NCBI RefSeq assembly: GCF_014904695.1
Contig: NZ_JACXXN010000002.1
Coordinates: 124,001-188,000, forward strand
Direction of reading: 5' to 3'
DNA from: Nostoc sp. MG11
GTDB taxonomy: Bacteria; Cyanobacteriota; Cyanobacteriia; Cyanobacteriales; Nostocaceae
DNA length: 64,000 bases
Positions 19,151-28,376 of this stretch are shown here, piece after piece (position 1 is the first letter of the stretch; every line of letters begins with the position of its first letter). Below the pieces are notes generated by a model. It saw nothing but the letters and a program-made list of their open reading frames with translations. It ran no database searches and was not told the origin of the DNA. Position numbers and translations under genes: made by a program.

Positions 19151-19369
19151 CCCCTCCGCCCCTCTGACTCTTGACTCTTGACTCAGCACTTTGGAAGCAA
19201 GACTGCACTCCGCGCGATTGATATTCTGTGTCTAATTATTCTGCTCTCTGGTTTATATACATCTATCTTCAGTCAGGTAAAACGTCAAATATACATCTGA
19301 TATCGTTGCTATTGATAGTAATTAATTGCAGTATTGCTACAAATCTATTACTAACTTATTGGGGGTTTT

Positions 19370-19816
19370 ATGACTTCTACAAATATCAATTTTTCAGAAC
19401 AAGGTATATCAAAATTCCAGAATTTGGATGTAGATGATCGCTTGGTTGTGTTGGCATTACTTTATAACGAAATTGCTGATGAAGTTCCAGCGATCGCTCT
19501 CAATGATGTGCCAAATGATAGTACAGCAAATTTGGTTGCTCAAATTCAAAATCTACCCCAGGCAGAACAACTAAATGCTTTGCGTCAGTTGCTAAAAAAT
19601 GAAGGAGGAGAAACGGCAACTCCTGCTAGAGAGTATGCCGCAATGAGCATTGATTGTAAATTGGCTTTTTGGTATCACTTGGCCCAAAATTTGGGAACTT
19701 CCATCATCGGCTTACCAGATGACTGTATACCGTCTGAAAAAGCATCAGAAGTGTTGGATTTACTCGAAACACCCAACCTTGAAGAATTAGTAACTTTCTT
19801 AAAGCAAGCGCTGTAG
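19370..19816 (+). CDS. Helical carotenoid protein-like (OCP N-terminal domain homolog)
   Basis: The 148-residue protein consists only of a domain like the all-helical N-terminal domain of the orange carotenoid protein. LDVDDRLVVLALLYNEIADE matches the OCP segment that contains carotenoid-contact Tyr44 (Tyr32 here), and CKLAFWYHLAQNLG matches the segment with Trp110 (Trp101 here). The OCP residue equivalent to Trp41 is Ala. There is no C-terminal NTF2-like regulatory domain, so it belongs with stand-alone HCPs, which bind carotenoid and quench singlet oxygen or phycobilisome energy. The sequence is divergent, so carotenoid binding is inferred. It lies inside the hopanoid region, convergent with the cyclase gene. 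Confidence 0.8.
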   Translation: MTSTNINFSEQGISKFQNLDVDDRLVVLALLYNEIADEVPAIALNDVPNDSTANLVAQIQNLPQAEQLNALRQLLKNEGGETATPAREYAAMSIDCKLAFWYHLAQNLGTSIIGLPDDCIPSEKASEVLDLLETPNLEELVTFLKQAL

Positions 19817-20155
19817 AAGTTCTGGGTTAAAAATAGTGGATGGAACTATGTTTCATCCACATTTATAGGACTTATGCACAATTGACGGAAGAGTCAAACC
19901 GCAGAAGCGCAGCGGAAAGTCTGAGCGGAGGTTTCCTCCGATGGTCTGTTTTACTGCCCTTGGGCGCAAAGCCTTGCGCTTCTCCCTTGTGTCCTTTGGA
20001 CACAAGGCAACCATTCTTTTAGAACGGTTGGGCAGTCAGACCCGCATAGCGATTCAGAACTTTCCAAGACAGAGGACACAGAGGAATGAGAGTTCCTTTT
20101 TCGCTTCTTCGCATTTTTACAAGAAGTCAAAATATATCTCCCCTACCCCCTTCCA
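19817..20155. repeat. Intergenic repeat patch with strong hairpins
   Basis: No gene is seen. A left end TATAGGACTTATGCACAATT resembles the terminal repeat of the element at 32124. Inside, CCTTGTGTCC at 19985-19994 pairs perfectly with GGACACAAGG at 19998-20007, and several GCGCAAAGCC-type palindromes follow. This is typical Nostocales repeat debris between convergent genes. Confidence 0.6.
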
Positions 20156-22066
20156 CTATTCCAAAACTGCTTGATAGCGACCTAGAGCGATTAAAGGAAA
20201 GTATTGTTGATACAAGTGGTACTTGAGATAAAAATGTCCAGGAAAGCCAGTCCCGGTAAAGTTTGCCTCGTACCAGGTACCATCTGGCTGTTGAGTTGCC
20301 AAAAGGTAGCTAATTCCTTTCTCAATGGAGTCAAGCGCTAATTTGCCTGTTACTTCACCTGCTGCTATCAGCCCAATTAAAGCCCAAGCAGTTTGGGATG
20401 CGGTACTATCTCCTTGTCCTTTAAGGCTAGGATCGTCATAGCTGCGGCAAGTTTCGCCCCAACTACCATCTGAGTTTTGACATCCGACTAGCCAAGCTTC
20501 GCCCCGTTTGATACTGAGTTGATGCCTTTGCGGATCAATTAAGGCTAGAGCTGACAGGACGCCACTAGTGCCGTAGATATAATTTACACCCCAGCGACCA
20601 AACCAACAGCCTTCAGTTTCTTGCTCATCCATGAGATAAGTAAGCGCTCGTTCTAGGTTGTGCATATCAATTGATAAGTCACAAACACCTAGCATTTCTA
20701 GAACCCTAGCGGTAACATCTGCGGTGTTTGGGTCAATCATGGCTTTCAAGTCGCCATAAGGGATAGAGTTAAGCCAATCTTGATCATTGTCCAGATCAAA
20801 GGCAGCCCAACCACCTGGTTTACACTGCATGGATGCAATCCAATTTAAGCCACGGGCGATCGCAGCCTGTTTGATTTTTTCATTAGGGAGTTTTGCTATA
20901 TGTAGAGCCATTACCACAACAGCGGAATCGTCTACATCTGGATAAAACTTATTGTCAAACTCAAATGCCCAAGCCCCAGGTTTTCCCTGGCGATTTTTGA
21001 CAGCCCAATCCCCGTAGTCCAGAATTTGCTTTTGCAGTAACCACTCTCCAGCCTGCACCACAACCGGATCATCTGGCGCAAAACCAGATTCTATTAAGGC
21101 ACGCATCACCCAAGCTGTATCCCAGACAGGTGAAATACAAGGCTGTATGTTGTATGTATTCTCTGTTTCCAGAGCAAAGTTATCTATTGCTTGCAAACCT
21201 CGTTCCACAATCGGATCATTTAGGTCGTAACTGAGACACCGCAAAGCCAGCATTGAATTTAGCATAGCGGGAATAATCCCACCCCAGTCGCCCGTAGTTT
21301 CTTGCCGTTCTAAAATCCATTTTTCGGCGGCTTTAATGCCCTCTTCGCGGAAGGGTACTAAATTGAGGCTTTCTGCAAACTTGAACCCATCATCAAGGGT
21401 GAGGAATAAATCTGTCCAATCGCCAGTGCGGGGTAATTCCCAGCGGACTTGCTCGACACCTTCAACGTATAACTCATCTAGGTTGATAGTTGGATCAGTT
21501 ACAAAAATCGGTTTGCGATCGCAGACAATCAACAGCGGTACAGTACTGGAGCGGGCCCAGCTAGACATTTCGTAGATATTAAAGGGGAAAGCTGTGGGCA
21601 AAAGCATTACCCAAGGCGGTAGTGAGGGGATACCGCGCCAGTTGTAACAGCCAAGTAAAGCGAGATGCAACTTGGTAAAAATCCGAGTTTTGCTGATACC
21701 GCCCCGTTTAAGAATAAAGGCTCGTGCTTGAATCATCGCCGGATCGCTTGCCGATACACCCAGCAACTTCAGTGCCATGTAAGCCTCAACCGAAGTACTC
21801 AGTTCTCCGCCATCTCCATAGAAAAGCTCCCAACCCCCATGCTGCCGTTGCTGAGAACGCAGATAAGTTTCAACTTTGTGTAAAGGTCTTGCTTTGTCTG
21901 TCCCCCAAATTTTATGTAGAAGAACCACCTCAGCAGTAATAGTGACATTGGATTCTAACTCTGCCCACCAGTAACCTGCGGGATTTTGAATCGAAAGCAG
22001 ATATTTTTGGCTAGCTGCGATCGCCGTTGCGACTTGATTAGCTATTACCCTGTCTTGTGTTTGCAT
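20156..22066 (-). CDS. shc: Squalene-hopene cyclase
   Basis: The cyclase folds squalene into hopene or hopanol, the first committed step of hopanoid synthesis, and is a monotopic membrane enzyme. The catalytic DxDD motif is YPDVDDSAVV at about residues 377-380, and several QW-type repeats are visible (QNSDGSWGE, QQPDGTWYE, QCKPGGWAAF). The length of 636 residues is normal. The start is ATG 22066; the TTG immediately before it is unlikely. It is divergent from hpnB with a gap of about 90 bases, so the two may share a regulatory region. The gene carries no repeat insertion, unlike its neighbour. Confidence 0.97.
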   Translation of the reverse strand: MQTQDRVIANQVATAIAASQKYLLSIQNPAGYWWAELESNVTITAEVVLLHKIWGTDKARPLHKVETYLRSQQRQHGGWELFYGDGGELSTSVEAYMALKLLGVSASDPAMIQARAFILKRGGISKTRIFTKLHLALLGCYNWRGIPSLPPWVMLLPTAFPFNIYEMSSWARSSTVPLLIVCDRKPIFVTDPTINLDELYVEGVEQVRWELPRTGDWTDLFLTLDDGFKFAESLNLVPFREEGIKAAEKWILERQETTGDWGGIIPAMLNSMLALRCLSYDLNDPIVERGLQAIDNFALETENTYNIQPCISPVWDTAWVMRALIESGFAPDDPVVVQAGEWLLQKQILDYGDWAVKNRQGKPGAWAFEFDNKFYPDVDDSAVVVMALHIAKLPNEKIKQAAIARGLNWIASMQCKPGGWAAFDLDNDQDWLNSIPYGDLKAMIDPNTADVTARVLEMLGVCDLSIDMHNLERALTYLMDEQETEGCWFGRWGVNYIYGTSGVLSALALIDPQRHQLSIKRGEAWLVGCQNSDGSWGETCRSYDDPSLKGQGDSTASQTAWALIGLIAAGEVTGKLALDSIEKGISYLLATQQPDGTWYEANFTGTGFPGHFYLKYHLYQQYFPLIALGRYQAVLE

Positions 22067-22158
22067 CAAATACTATTTAACCTCAACACTCAACATCTAG
22101 TTATGAACACGGCAGTACGGTGTATTGTGTCTGAGTCACTGAAAATTTGCAAGAGATC

Positions 22159-23427
22159 ATGGCGGCAATTGTATTAGGGTTAATACTCTTATCCTTGACA
22201 ATTTGGTTGGGATTACTGAGTTTTTGGGGGCAGTTTTGGCGAGCAGACCAGCAATTAGAGGTAGAGACGTTACATGTAACGTCTCCACAATCGTTACCTG
22301 TAGTTTGTGCAGTTATTCCTGCCCGTAACGAAGCTGATTTGATATCAACCACATTGCGATCGCTCCTCCTCCAAGATTATCCTGGTTCTCTGAACGTCTT
22401 TCTGGTAGATGATCGCAGTACAGACCGGACAGCAAATTTTGCTGAAGGGGTTGCCTATGCCTTAGATAAACCCCAACAATTGCATATTATCTCTGGCGAA
22501 TCATTACCTCCCGGTTGGTCGGGTAAACTTTGGGCTATTGACCAAGGCATTCAGGCTGTAGAGACGTTACATGTAACGTCTCTACAGAAACCCGATTATT
22601 TTTTCCTTACCGATGCCGATATTGAACATGACGTTAGCAATCTCCGCCGATTGGTTGCCAAAGCTGTGCAGGAAGATTTAGACCTAGTTTCTGTGATGGT
22701 GCGACTTAGGTGTGAAAGCCCTTGGGAAAAGCTTTTAATCCCAGCTTTCGTGTTTTTCTTCCAAAAACTCTATCCCTTCCGCTGGGTTAATAGCCCCAAC
22801 AATCCAACCGCTGCCGCCGCTGGGGGCTGTATCCTAATTCGTCGAGAAGCTTTAGAGCAAATTGGCGGTATTCAAGCCATTCGCCAAACTTTAATTGACG
22901 ATTGCGCCCTGGCTCGTGCCGTTAAGGAGAGGGGCAGGGGGGGGCAGGGGGGCGGAGGAGCGGAGGAGCAAAGGGAGAGACAAAGTAATTCTTCTTCCTC
23001 CAATACCTCCCCCGGTCGTATCTGGCTAGGATTGAGTACTTTGACTCGCAGCTTGCGCCCATATCCAACTTTGGGGACGATTTGGGATATGGTTGCTCGT
23101 ACTGCTTACACGCAATTAGATTATTCCCCATTGCTGCTGCTGGGTACTTTGTTGGGAATGACGCTGATTTATCTGGTTGCGCCTGTGGGTGTTATTTTAG
23201 GTTTGATTTGGGGAAATTGGGCGATCGCATTTACAGGTTTATGCACATGGCTGCTAATGACTTTGGCTTATTTACCTACAATTCGCTTTTATAAATGTCC
23301 TCTCTGGTTAGCATTTTGCTTACCTGCGATCGCTTTTCTCTACACCCTGATGACTCTAGATTCAGCCCTACGTCACTGGCAAGGGCGCGGCGGTGCTTGG
23401 AAAGGACGCGTTTATCCCAATTCGTAA
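22159..23427 (+). CDS. hpnB: Hopene-associated glycosyltransferase HpnB
   Basis: This is a GT2 family membrane glycosyltransferase of the HpnB type, found with hopanoid genes; its precise reaction is not established. An N-terminal helix precedes the GT-A core (VVCAVIPARNEADL, LVDDRSTD, the DxD-containing LTDADIEHD), then DDCALA and GRIWLGLSTLT, and three C-terminal helices. ATG 22159 is preferred over the TTG at 22147. Three repeat insertions sit in frame: two copies of a palindrome encoding VETLHVTS (22261-22288 and 22558-22585) and a purine-rich block encoding an Arg/Gly/Glu/Ser-rich loop (about 22926-22990). The second palindrome lies just before the DxD motif, so an effect on activity is possible. 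Confidence 0.88.
   Translation: MAAIVLGLILLSLTIWLGLLSFWGQFWRADQQLEVETLHVTSPQSLPVVCAVIPARNEADLISTTLRSLLLQDYPGSLNVFLVDDRSTDRTANFAEGVAYALDKPQQLHIISGESLPPGWSGKLWAIDQGIQAVETLHVTSLQKPDYFFLTDADIEHDVSNLRRLVAKAVQEDLDLVSVMVRLRCESPWEKLLIPAFVFFFQKLYPFRWVNSPNNPTAAAAGGCILIRREALEQIGGIQAIRQTLIDDCALARAVKERGRGGQGGGGAEEQRERQSNSSSSNTSPGRIWLGLSTLTRSLRPYPTLGTIWDMVARTAYTQLDYSPLLLLGTLLGMTLIYLVAPVGVILGLIWGNWAIAFTGLCTWLLMTLAYLPTIRFYKCPLWLAFCLPAIAFLYTLMTLDSALRHWQGRGGAWKGRVYPNS
22261..22288. repeat. Palindromic element inserted in hpnB, copy 1
   Basis: GTAGAGACGTTACA followed by its reverse complement with one mismatch. It is translated in frame as part of VETLHVTSP between the N-terminal helix and the catalytic core. 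Confidence 0.9.
22558..22585. repeat. Palindromic element inserted in hpnB, copy 2
   Basis: A perfect 28-bp palindrome (GTAGAGACGTTACA plus its exact reverse complement). It is translated as VETLHVTSL just upstream of the LTDADIEHD metal-binding motif. Confidence 0.9.
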
Positions 23428-23449
23428 TTCCAGTTGCCTAGAGTGTTAG

Positions 23450-23905
23450 TCATGGCATTATAGTTGCTGGATGCACAGGGGTGATTTCATTCGCATAGCG
23501 AGTAAAGTCCTTGGTGTTGAAAGTCAGGATGTGGGTTAGCTGATGAACACGCATTACTGCAACAAGACGGGCGTCATGAACATTTACGCCCATTACCCCG
23601 TACTCTAAAACTAGTCGTCTCCATTCAGGATAAATCTCAGGTACATCGGACAGTACAGGAAAAAGTGTTTCTAAACCTTGTAGTTCCACTTCGGCTTCTT
23701 GTATGGTTAACCCTAACCCGTTTCTCTCTACTGAGCGGGTAGCACTTCGCCAGAACTCAACTAGGTTTTGGGATGTAATAAAAAGCTCAATTCCTGTACT
23801 TCTTAAGATGGAAATTGCATTTATAGTATCCCCATACATGGGGTGATGTGGCTCAACGCTTCTCAGCAACAAATTGCTATCTACAAGGTAAGCTACTAAA
23901 TTTCT
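23450..23905 (-). pseudogene. VapC-like PIN-domain toxin without a usable start codon
   Basis: The frame encodes a PIN-domain ribonuclease of the VapC type. Conserved acidic positions are visible in LVEFW, VNVHDARLVAVM and LTFNTKDF. The family's first catalytic Asp is in AYLVDSNLLLR, but in this frame the codons between the upstream TGA (23906-23908) and that Asp are AGA AAT TTA GTA GCT TAC CTT GTA: none is ATG, GTG, TTG, CTG or ATT. The first standard start (TTG 23872) comes after the Asp and gives a 140-residue product missing a catalytic residue. The frame overlaps the antitoxin stop. Either the start was mutated, inactivating the toxin, or translation is unusual. Confidence 0.7.
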
Positions 23906-24225
23906 TCATCTTCCTCGTATATTCCTGCTCGACTTACAGCATAGTCGGAAAGTAATGGCGTATCTTTTCTGTGGCTGTCTGCCCATTCACGAAATGCTTT
24001 TACCCATTCATCCGAGGTGGCAATTTCATAAAATGGACATTCAACTTTAGACCTTACCAACTGCTCAAGCATCGCATCAAGGTGAGGTTTCACTGTTTCT
24101 TCTGATAAATTTGTGATCTGAGCTAACCTTTGGGCAATTTCTTGGATCTCTTGTGTATGAGAAGACTTAAATTTATGAAGCACTTGAGATTCACTATTTT
24201 TACCTATGGGTGTACTGGTGTTCAT
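23896..24225 (-). CDS. Antitoxin-like partner of the PIN toxin
   Basis: The 109-residue acidic-tailed protein sits directly upstream of the VapC-like frame on the same strand and overlaps it by a few bases, the usual order of a type II toxin-antitoxin pair. The C-terminal part (EWVKAFREWADSHRK, then TPLLSDYAVSRAGIYEEDEE) looks like the toxin-wrapping tail seen in such antitoxins. The N-terminal DNA-binding fold is not recognisable to me. If the toxin is dead, this gene may be a leftover. Confidence 0.75.
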   Translation of the reverse strand: MNTSTPIGKNSESQVLHKFKSSHTQEIQEIAQRLAQITNLSEETVKPHLDAMLEQLVRSKVECPFYEIATSDEWVKAFREWADSHRKDTPLLSDYAVSRAGIYEEDEEI

Positions 24226-24296
24226 AAAAATTAAATAAATTAGGTTTGACGATTAATCTTTGATACTTGTCGGCGAGTCTTGTAGCTCCATTGAGA

Positions 24297-25034
24297 TTAT
24301 TCAAGCTTATAACTAGAAAACAGCAAATTGGTCACTTGCTCCAACACTTTTAGTCCTGTTAATGAACCTCGAATTAGTCGAGTCGTGGCAATAGGTTGTT
24401 GAAGCAATATCATTGCTAATTTTAAAGGTTGAAGGGAACCGTCGGGGTTGATTGCTGGTGTGAGGTCAGGGATATCATGCCCAGAGTCGTCGCTGACTAC
24501 TCGCAGCATTGCTACGGCTACCCCAGACCCGTTGAAAAACTCTAAGGCAGCAAATCCTTCCATGTCAACAACATCAGTACCTAACGTCTCGCCTAAATGA
24601 AGTTTTTCGGCAGCAGACCAAATGACGCGATCGCAACTCAAGGCATTGACTAAAGTTATCTTATCTGATAAACGAGAATGCAGCTGGGTTGTGAAGATGC
24701 GATCGCATTCTCGAACTTGCTTCTGATAAACACAACTCTGATACAGTACAATATCTCCAACTGCGTAGCACTTGCTCAAGCTGCCACAAATACCCATGAT
24801 TAGCACTCTGGGTTGTGAATCATTTTGGAAGCATTTATCTGTTTGCCATTGTTGCAGGTATTTAGTTAAAGGTTTCATCCCAATGGGTATCGCTACCACG
24901 GTTGGCGTTGAGCTAGTGATGTGGCTTAAGCCGCGACACACAGCTTTGTACTCCGCTCCCTGCGGCACAAAAATTGTTTGGATGGGCGGTAAATTAGTCA
25001 TTAATCTAGTATTGATAACCGCAGATATATTCAA
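24297..25034 (-). CDS. hpnG: Adenosylhopane nucleosidase HpnG
   Basis: HpnG removes adenine from adenosylhopane to give ribosylhopane or its phosphate, following HpnH. The 245-residue protein has the nucleoside phosphorylase (PNP/MTAN) fold signatures: VLIMGICGSLSKCYAVGDIV near residues 77-96 and the substrate-binding VVDMEGFAALEF segment. Its location between the cyclase and hpnH supports the assignment over a general nucleosidase. The first in-frame ATG gives 245 residues; Met12 (MTNLPPIQTIFVPQG) is at least as likely a start. Confidence 0.85.
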   Translation of the reverse strand: MNISAVINTRLMTNLPPIQTIFVPQGAEYKAVCRGLSHITSSTPTVVAIPIGMKPLTKYLQQWQTDKCFQNDSQPRVLIMGICGSLSKCYAVGDIVLYQSCVYQKQVRECDRIFTTQLHSRLSDKITLVNALSCDRVIWSAAEKLHLGETLGTDVVDMEGFAALEFFNGSGVAVAMLRVVSDDSGHDIPDLTPAINPDGSLQPLKLAMILLQQPIATTRLIRGSLTGLKVLEQVTNLLFSSYKLE

Positions 25035-25602
25035 GAGTAGGATTTATTATTATTTATAGCGATGCCTACGGCTGGCTACGCCTACGCATATTGTTTGTCT
25101 TGTACAAAATACGAACACCCAGATGTTTACTCGCTTTATTCTTTAGAATTTTTTAATTTAGCAATTAGCAATCAAATAATCTTATTGTCTGAGTAGTCAT
25201 TTAGCACTCCCAAATAGCAAGTGATTACTGTAGCATGGTAACTGAATTCTTAAAAATCTTGATAGGCTGTTACTTATAACTACTGCCATAATCATCAATG
25301 CCGATAAATTGGAATGAGAAATATAAAAGCCGACAAAATCAACCGTACTGGGCTAGTTTTCCTCAACAATCTCAACCAATGCAAAGTAGAGATTTTGTGT
25401 TGATTTCTATCCCAATACCACAATTTGTCTCAGATTTATTTGATTTTTTATGACAGCTTAAACCTTTCCCTAATTTATGGCGAAAATTACTTTTATTTAG
25501 AGACTCCATGAGCCACGCCCATAACACAGGATGAAAAATTTTTCCTTACTTCTGCCTGATTTTCCAGATAGATATTGTGTCACCGCACGATGATTTTTCA
25601 AA
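25035..25602. other. Intergenic stretch between divergent hpnG and RND genes
   Basis: I see no gene. A GCCTACGGCTGGCTACGCCT patch at about 25066-25090 is a short palindromic repeat of a kind also found at about 11922 and 53955. The rest is AT-rich and must hold the promoters of the two divergent genes. Confidence 0.5.
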
Positions 25603-28302
25603 ATGGTAAAGCCTAATAGCTCAAAATCCGCACGAGAACGCTTCAATATTTCCAAATTGGCAATTGAATTTTCGTGGCTGACGGTGAGTTTTTGGATTGC
25701 CGTGACGGTAGCTGGGCTTTTGGCTTTCAGTTCCCTCAAGTATGCTTTGTTTCCAGATATTACTTTTCCAGTGGTGGTGGTAAATGCTACAGCCCCGCTG
25801 ACAACTGCTCTGGATACAGAGGCCAAGCTCACTCAACCAATAGAGGAGCGCCTACGCTCTCTAGCTGGACTGGAAGATATCCGCTCATCTACCTATCCTG
25901 GACAAACTGCCGTTAGCCTGTCTTTTGTTGTCGGCACCAATCTAGAAACATCAACCCGCAACGTTGAAACTCAAATCAAGCAATTGACTTTGACTAAAGG
26001 AGCAACTTACAAAATTATTCCCCTGAATCTGAATGAGTCAGCTGCTATTAGCTATGCCATTGAGAGTCAGACGCGAAATCTTACAGAACTGACGAAATTG
26101 GCAAATGACCAAATCGTGAGTGCGATCGCAAAACTGCCTGGAGTCCTCAAAGTCTCTCTGCTAGGCGCTCCTACCGCTCCTTCCTTGCAGCCAACTAATG
26201 CTAATGTCCCTCAAAGCGGGACGACATTAATCCGGTTTAACGGCAAAGATGCTCTGGCATTTCAGGTGATCAAACGTGGCAATGCCAACACGTTAGAAGT
26301 GGTGAGTCGAGTTGAGCAAGAAGTCCAAAGACTGCGGTCTAACCTGAAGGATGTCACACTCACCTTAGCTACTACTCAAGCAGAATATATCCGTCAAGCC
26401 ACCCAGTCAACAATAGATGCGCTGATGGAAGCAATCTTGTTGTCCATCATTGTTATTTTTCCTTTTTTGTGGAGTTGGCGAGCCACTTTAATTTCTGCGC
26501 TGGCGATTCCCACGTCTCTTTTAGCGACGTTTATCGTCATGGCGATTTACGGCTTCAACTTAGAGACAATCACACTGTTAGCTTTAGCTTTGGTGATTGG
26601 GAGTATTGTGGATGATGCGATCGTAGATGTAGAAAACATCATGCGGCACATCGAAGACGGTGAACATCCCCGCCAAGCTGCGCTTTTAGCTACGAATGAA
26701 ATTGGACTGACAGTCACCGCCGCCACATTTACAGCGGTAGCGGTGTTTCTCCCCATCGGTTTAATGGGTGGGGTAATCGGTCAGTTCTTCAAGCCTTTCG
26801 GCATCACTGTTTCAGCGGCGATGCTCGCTTCTATGCTAGTTGCTCGGACTTTATCCCCGGTGTTGGCTATTTACTGGCTGAAACCTAAAGCCTCGCGTTC
26901 TCCTCGCCAAGAAGGAAATATGTGGGTGGCTTTTGCCCAATATTACAGAAACTTGCTGGGATGGTCGTTGAGCCACCGAAGGATAGTCGTCGGATTAGCT
27001 GTACTCAGTTTCGTCGTGGGTATAGCACTGATTCCACTGATTCCCAAAGGGTTTATTCCCAAACTAGATCGCGGCGAGTTCAATATTGCCTACACTGCTC
27101 CTTTGCCGAATATCCCTGATCAGGCTGCTTTGCAAAGGCAAGTAGCACAAGCAGCACAAGCAGGAATTTCTCCTTCTGCTGCCTCAATCGCCATTCCCAA
27201 TCCCTTAAATGATTCTCTTGAAGTGGCGAAGAAACTGGAGGCGGTAGTTAGAAAATCTCCGGCTGTGGAAACTGTATTTACTACTGTAGGTTCTCGTGAG
27301 GGTGAGCCAAACAAAGGTACGCTCTATGTGAAGCTGAAGGACGATCGCAATATCAAAACTGCGGAACTCCAAGACCAATTCCGTTCTTCTTTACCCAAGC
27401 TTACTGGCGTGACTACCAGTGTCGAAGATATTCAATTTGTCGATACCGGCGGTCAAAAACCCTTGCAAGTATCACTACGGGGTAATGACCTCCAAGCCCT
27501 CAGTCAAGCCGCTACAGCAATTAAAGACCGTCTCCAGAAAATCCCAGGATTCGCTGATGTCACAGTTACAGGTGAAACGAATCAACAAGGCACAGTTTTT
27601 CAAATTGAGCGCTTAAACAACCAGCGAGTAGCCTATATCGGTGCTAACCTCGGTCAGAATTTATCTTTGGGTGATGCCACTGACAAAGTGGTAGCTGAAG
27701 CTAACGCGGTGCTGCCCTCTGGTGTTTCTTTAGACTTGGGAGGGGATTCGGCCCGCTTGGGTGAGGTTTTTGGTAGTTTCGGCACTACTCTGGCTCTATC
27801 AGCGCTGTGCATTGTTGTGGTACTGATTTTGCTATTCAAAAGCTGGGTAGACCCGGTGGTGATTGGCGTCTCTTTGCCTTTGGCACTGGTGGGGGCAATG
27901 CTGGCACTACTTGTTACTAAAAGCGACTTCGGTATGATCTCGCTCATTGGCTTTGTCTTTTTGTTAGGGCTAGCAAATAAAAATGCCATCTTGCTTGTGG
28001 ATTACATCAATCAACTGCGTAACTCTGGCTTAGATCGCACAGAAGCAATCCTCAAAGCTGGCCCGGTGCGCCTTAGACCAATCATGATGACCACAGCCTC
28101 AACTATTTTAGGGATGCTACCCATTGCCTTGGGTTTAGGCGCTGGCTCCGAGTTGCGATCGCCTATGGCTGTGGCGATCGCTGGCGGACTTGTAAGTTCG
28201 ACTATTCTCAGCTTGATTGTTGTCCCTGTGGTCTACGCCATTTTAGATGATTGGTTTCCCCGGTTTAAGCAGCAGGGAAGAGGGGGAGCAGGGGAATTTT
28301 AG
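25603..28302 (+). CDS. RND efflux permease (AcrB/HAE1-like, short form)
   Basis: This is a proton-driven RND permease of the inner membrane. The first helix and FPDITFPVVVV segment open the protein, the TM4 proton-relay Asp pair is in GSIVDDAIVDVENI, and the second half repeats the pattern (SLIGFVFLLGLANKNAILLVDY). At 899 residues it is shorter than the usual 1,020-1,050, mostly in the first periplasmic loop. There is no adjacent membrane-fusion protein or outer-membrane channel. It sits between hpnG and hpnA, where other bacteria may have the lipid transporter HpnN, but it is not of the HpnN/MmpL type. The C-terminal QGRGGAGEF comes from a purine-rich repeat that also supplies the stop region. 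Confidence 0.88.
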   Translation: MVKPNSSKSARERFNISKLAIEFSWLTVSFWIAVTVAGLLAFSSLKYALFPDITFPVVVVNATAPLTTALDTEAKLTQPIEERLRSLAGLEDIRSSTYPGQTAVSLSFVVGTNLETSTRNVETQIKQLTLTKGATYKIIPLNLNESAAISYAIESQTRNLTELTKLANDQIVSAIAKLPGVLKVSLLGAPTAPSLQPTNANVPQSGTTLIRFNGKDALAFQVIKRGNANTLEVVSRVEQEVQRLRSNLKDVTLTLATTQAEYIRQATQSTIDALMEAILLSIIVIFPFLWSWRATLISALAIPTSLLATFIVMAIYGFNLETITLLALALVIGSIVDDAIVDVENIMRHIEDGEHPRQAALLATNEIGLTVTAATFTAVAVFLPIGLMGGVIGQFFKPFGITVSAAMLASMLVARTLSPVLAIYWLKPKASRSPRQEGNMWVAFAQYYRNLLGWSLSHRRIVVGLAVLSFVVGIALIPLIPKGFIPKLDRGEFNIAYTAPLPNIPDQAALQRQVAQAAQAGISPSAASIAIPNPLNDSLEVAKKLEAVVRKSPAVETVFTTVGSREGEPNKGTLYVKLKDDRNIKTAELQDQFRSSLPKLTGVTTSVEDIQFVDTGGQKPLQVSLRGNDLQALSQAATAIKDRLQKIPGFADVTVTGETNQQGTVFQIERLNNQRVAYIGANLGQNLSLGDATDKVVAEANAVLPSGVSLDLGGDSARLGEVFGSFGTTLALSALCIVVVLILLFKSWVDPVVIGVSLPLALVGAMLALLVTKSDFGMISLIGFVFLLGLANKNAILLVDYINQLRNSGLDRTEAILKAGPVRLRPIMMTTASTILGMLPIALGLGAGSELRSPMAVAIAGGLVSSTILSLIVVPVVYAILDDWFPRFKQQGRGGAGEF

Positions 28303-28376
28303 ATTTCAGATTTTGGATTGAACAATCTAAAATCCAAAATTGCAAATCCAAAATTGAATGAGCAGGGGGGCAGTTG

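Noticed and set aside
19840-20174. Two short plus-strand frames after the carotenoid-domain gene
   Set aside because: They cover nested palindromic repeats, have no ribosome site and no protein-like character.
25497-25836. Minus-strand frames over the start of the RND gene
   Set aside because: They are antisense shadows of the conserved N-terminal helix of the permease.
25603-28302. HpnN hopanoid transporter
   Set aside because: The sequence follows the AcrB/HAE1 pattern (FPDITFPVV, VDDAIVDVENI) rather than the HpnN/MmpL type.
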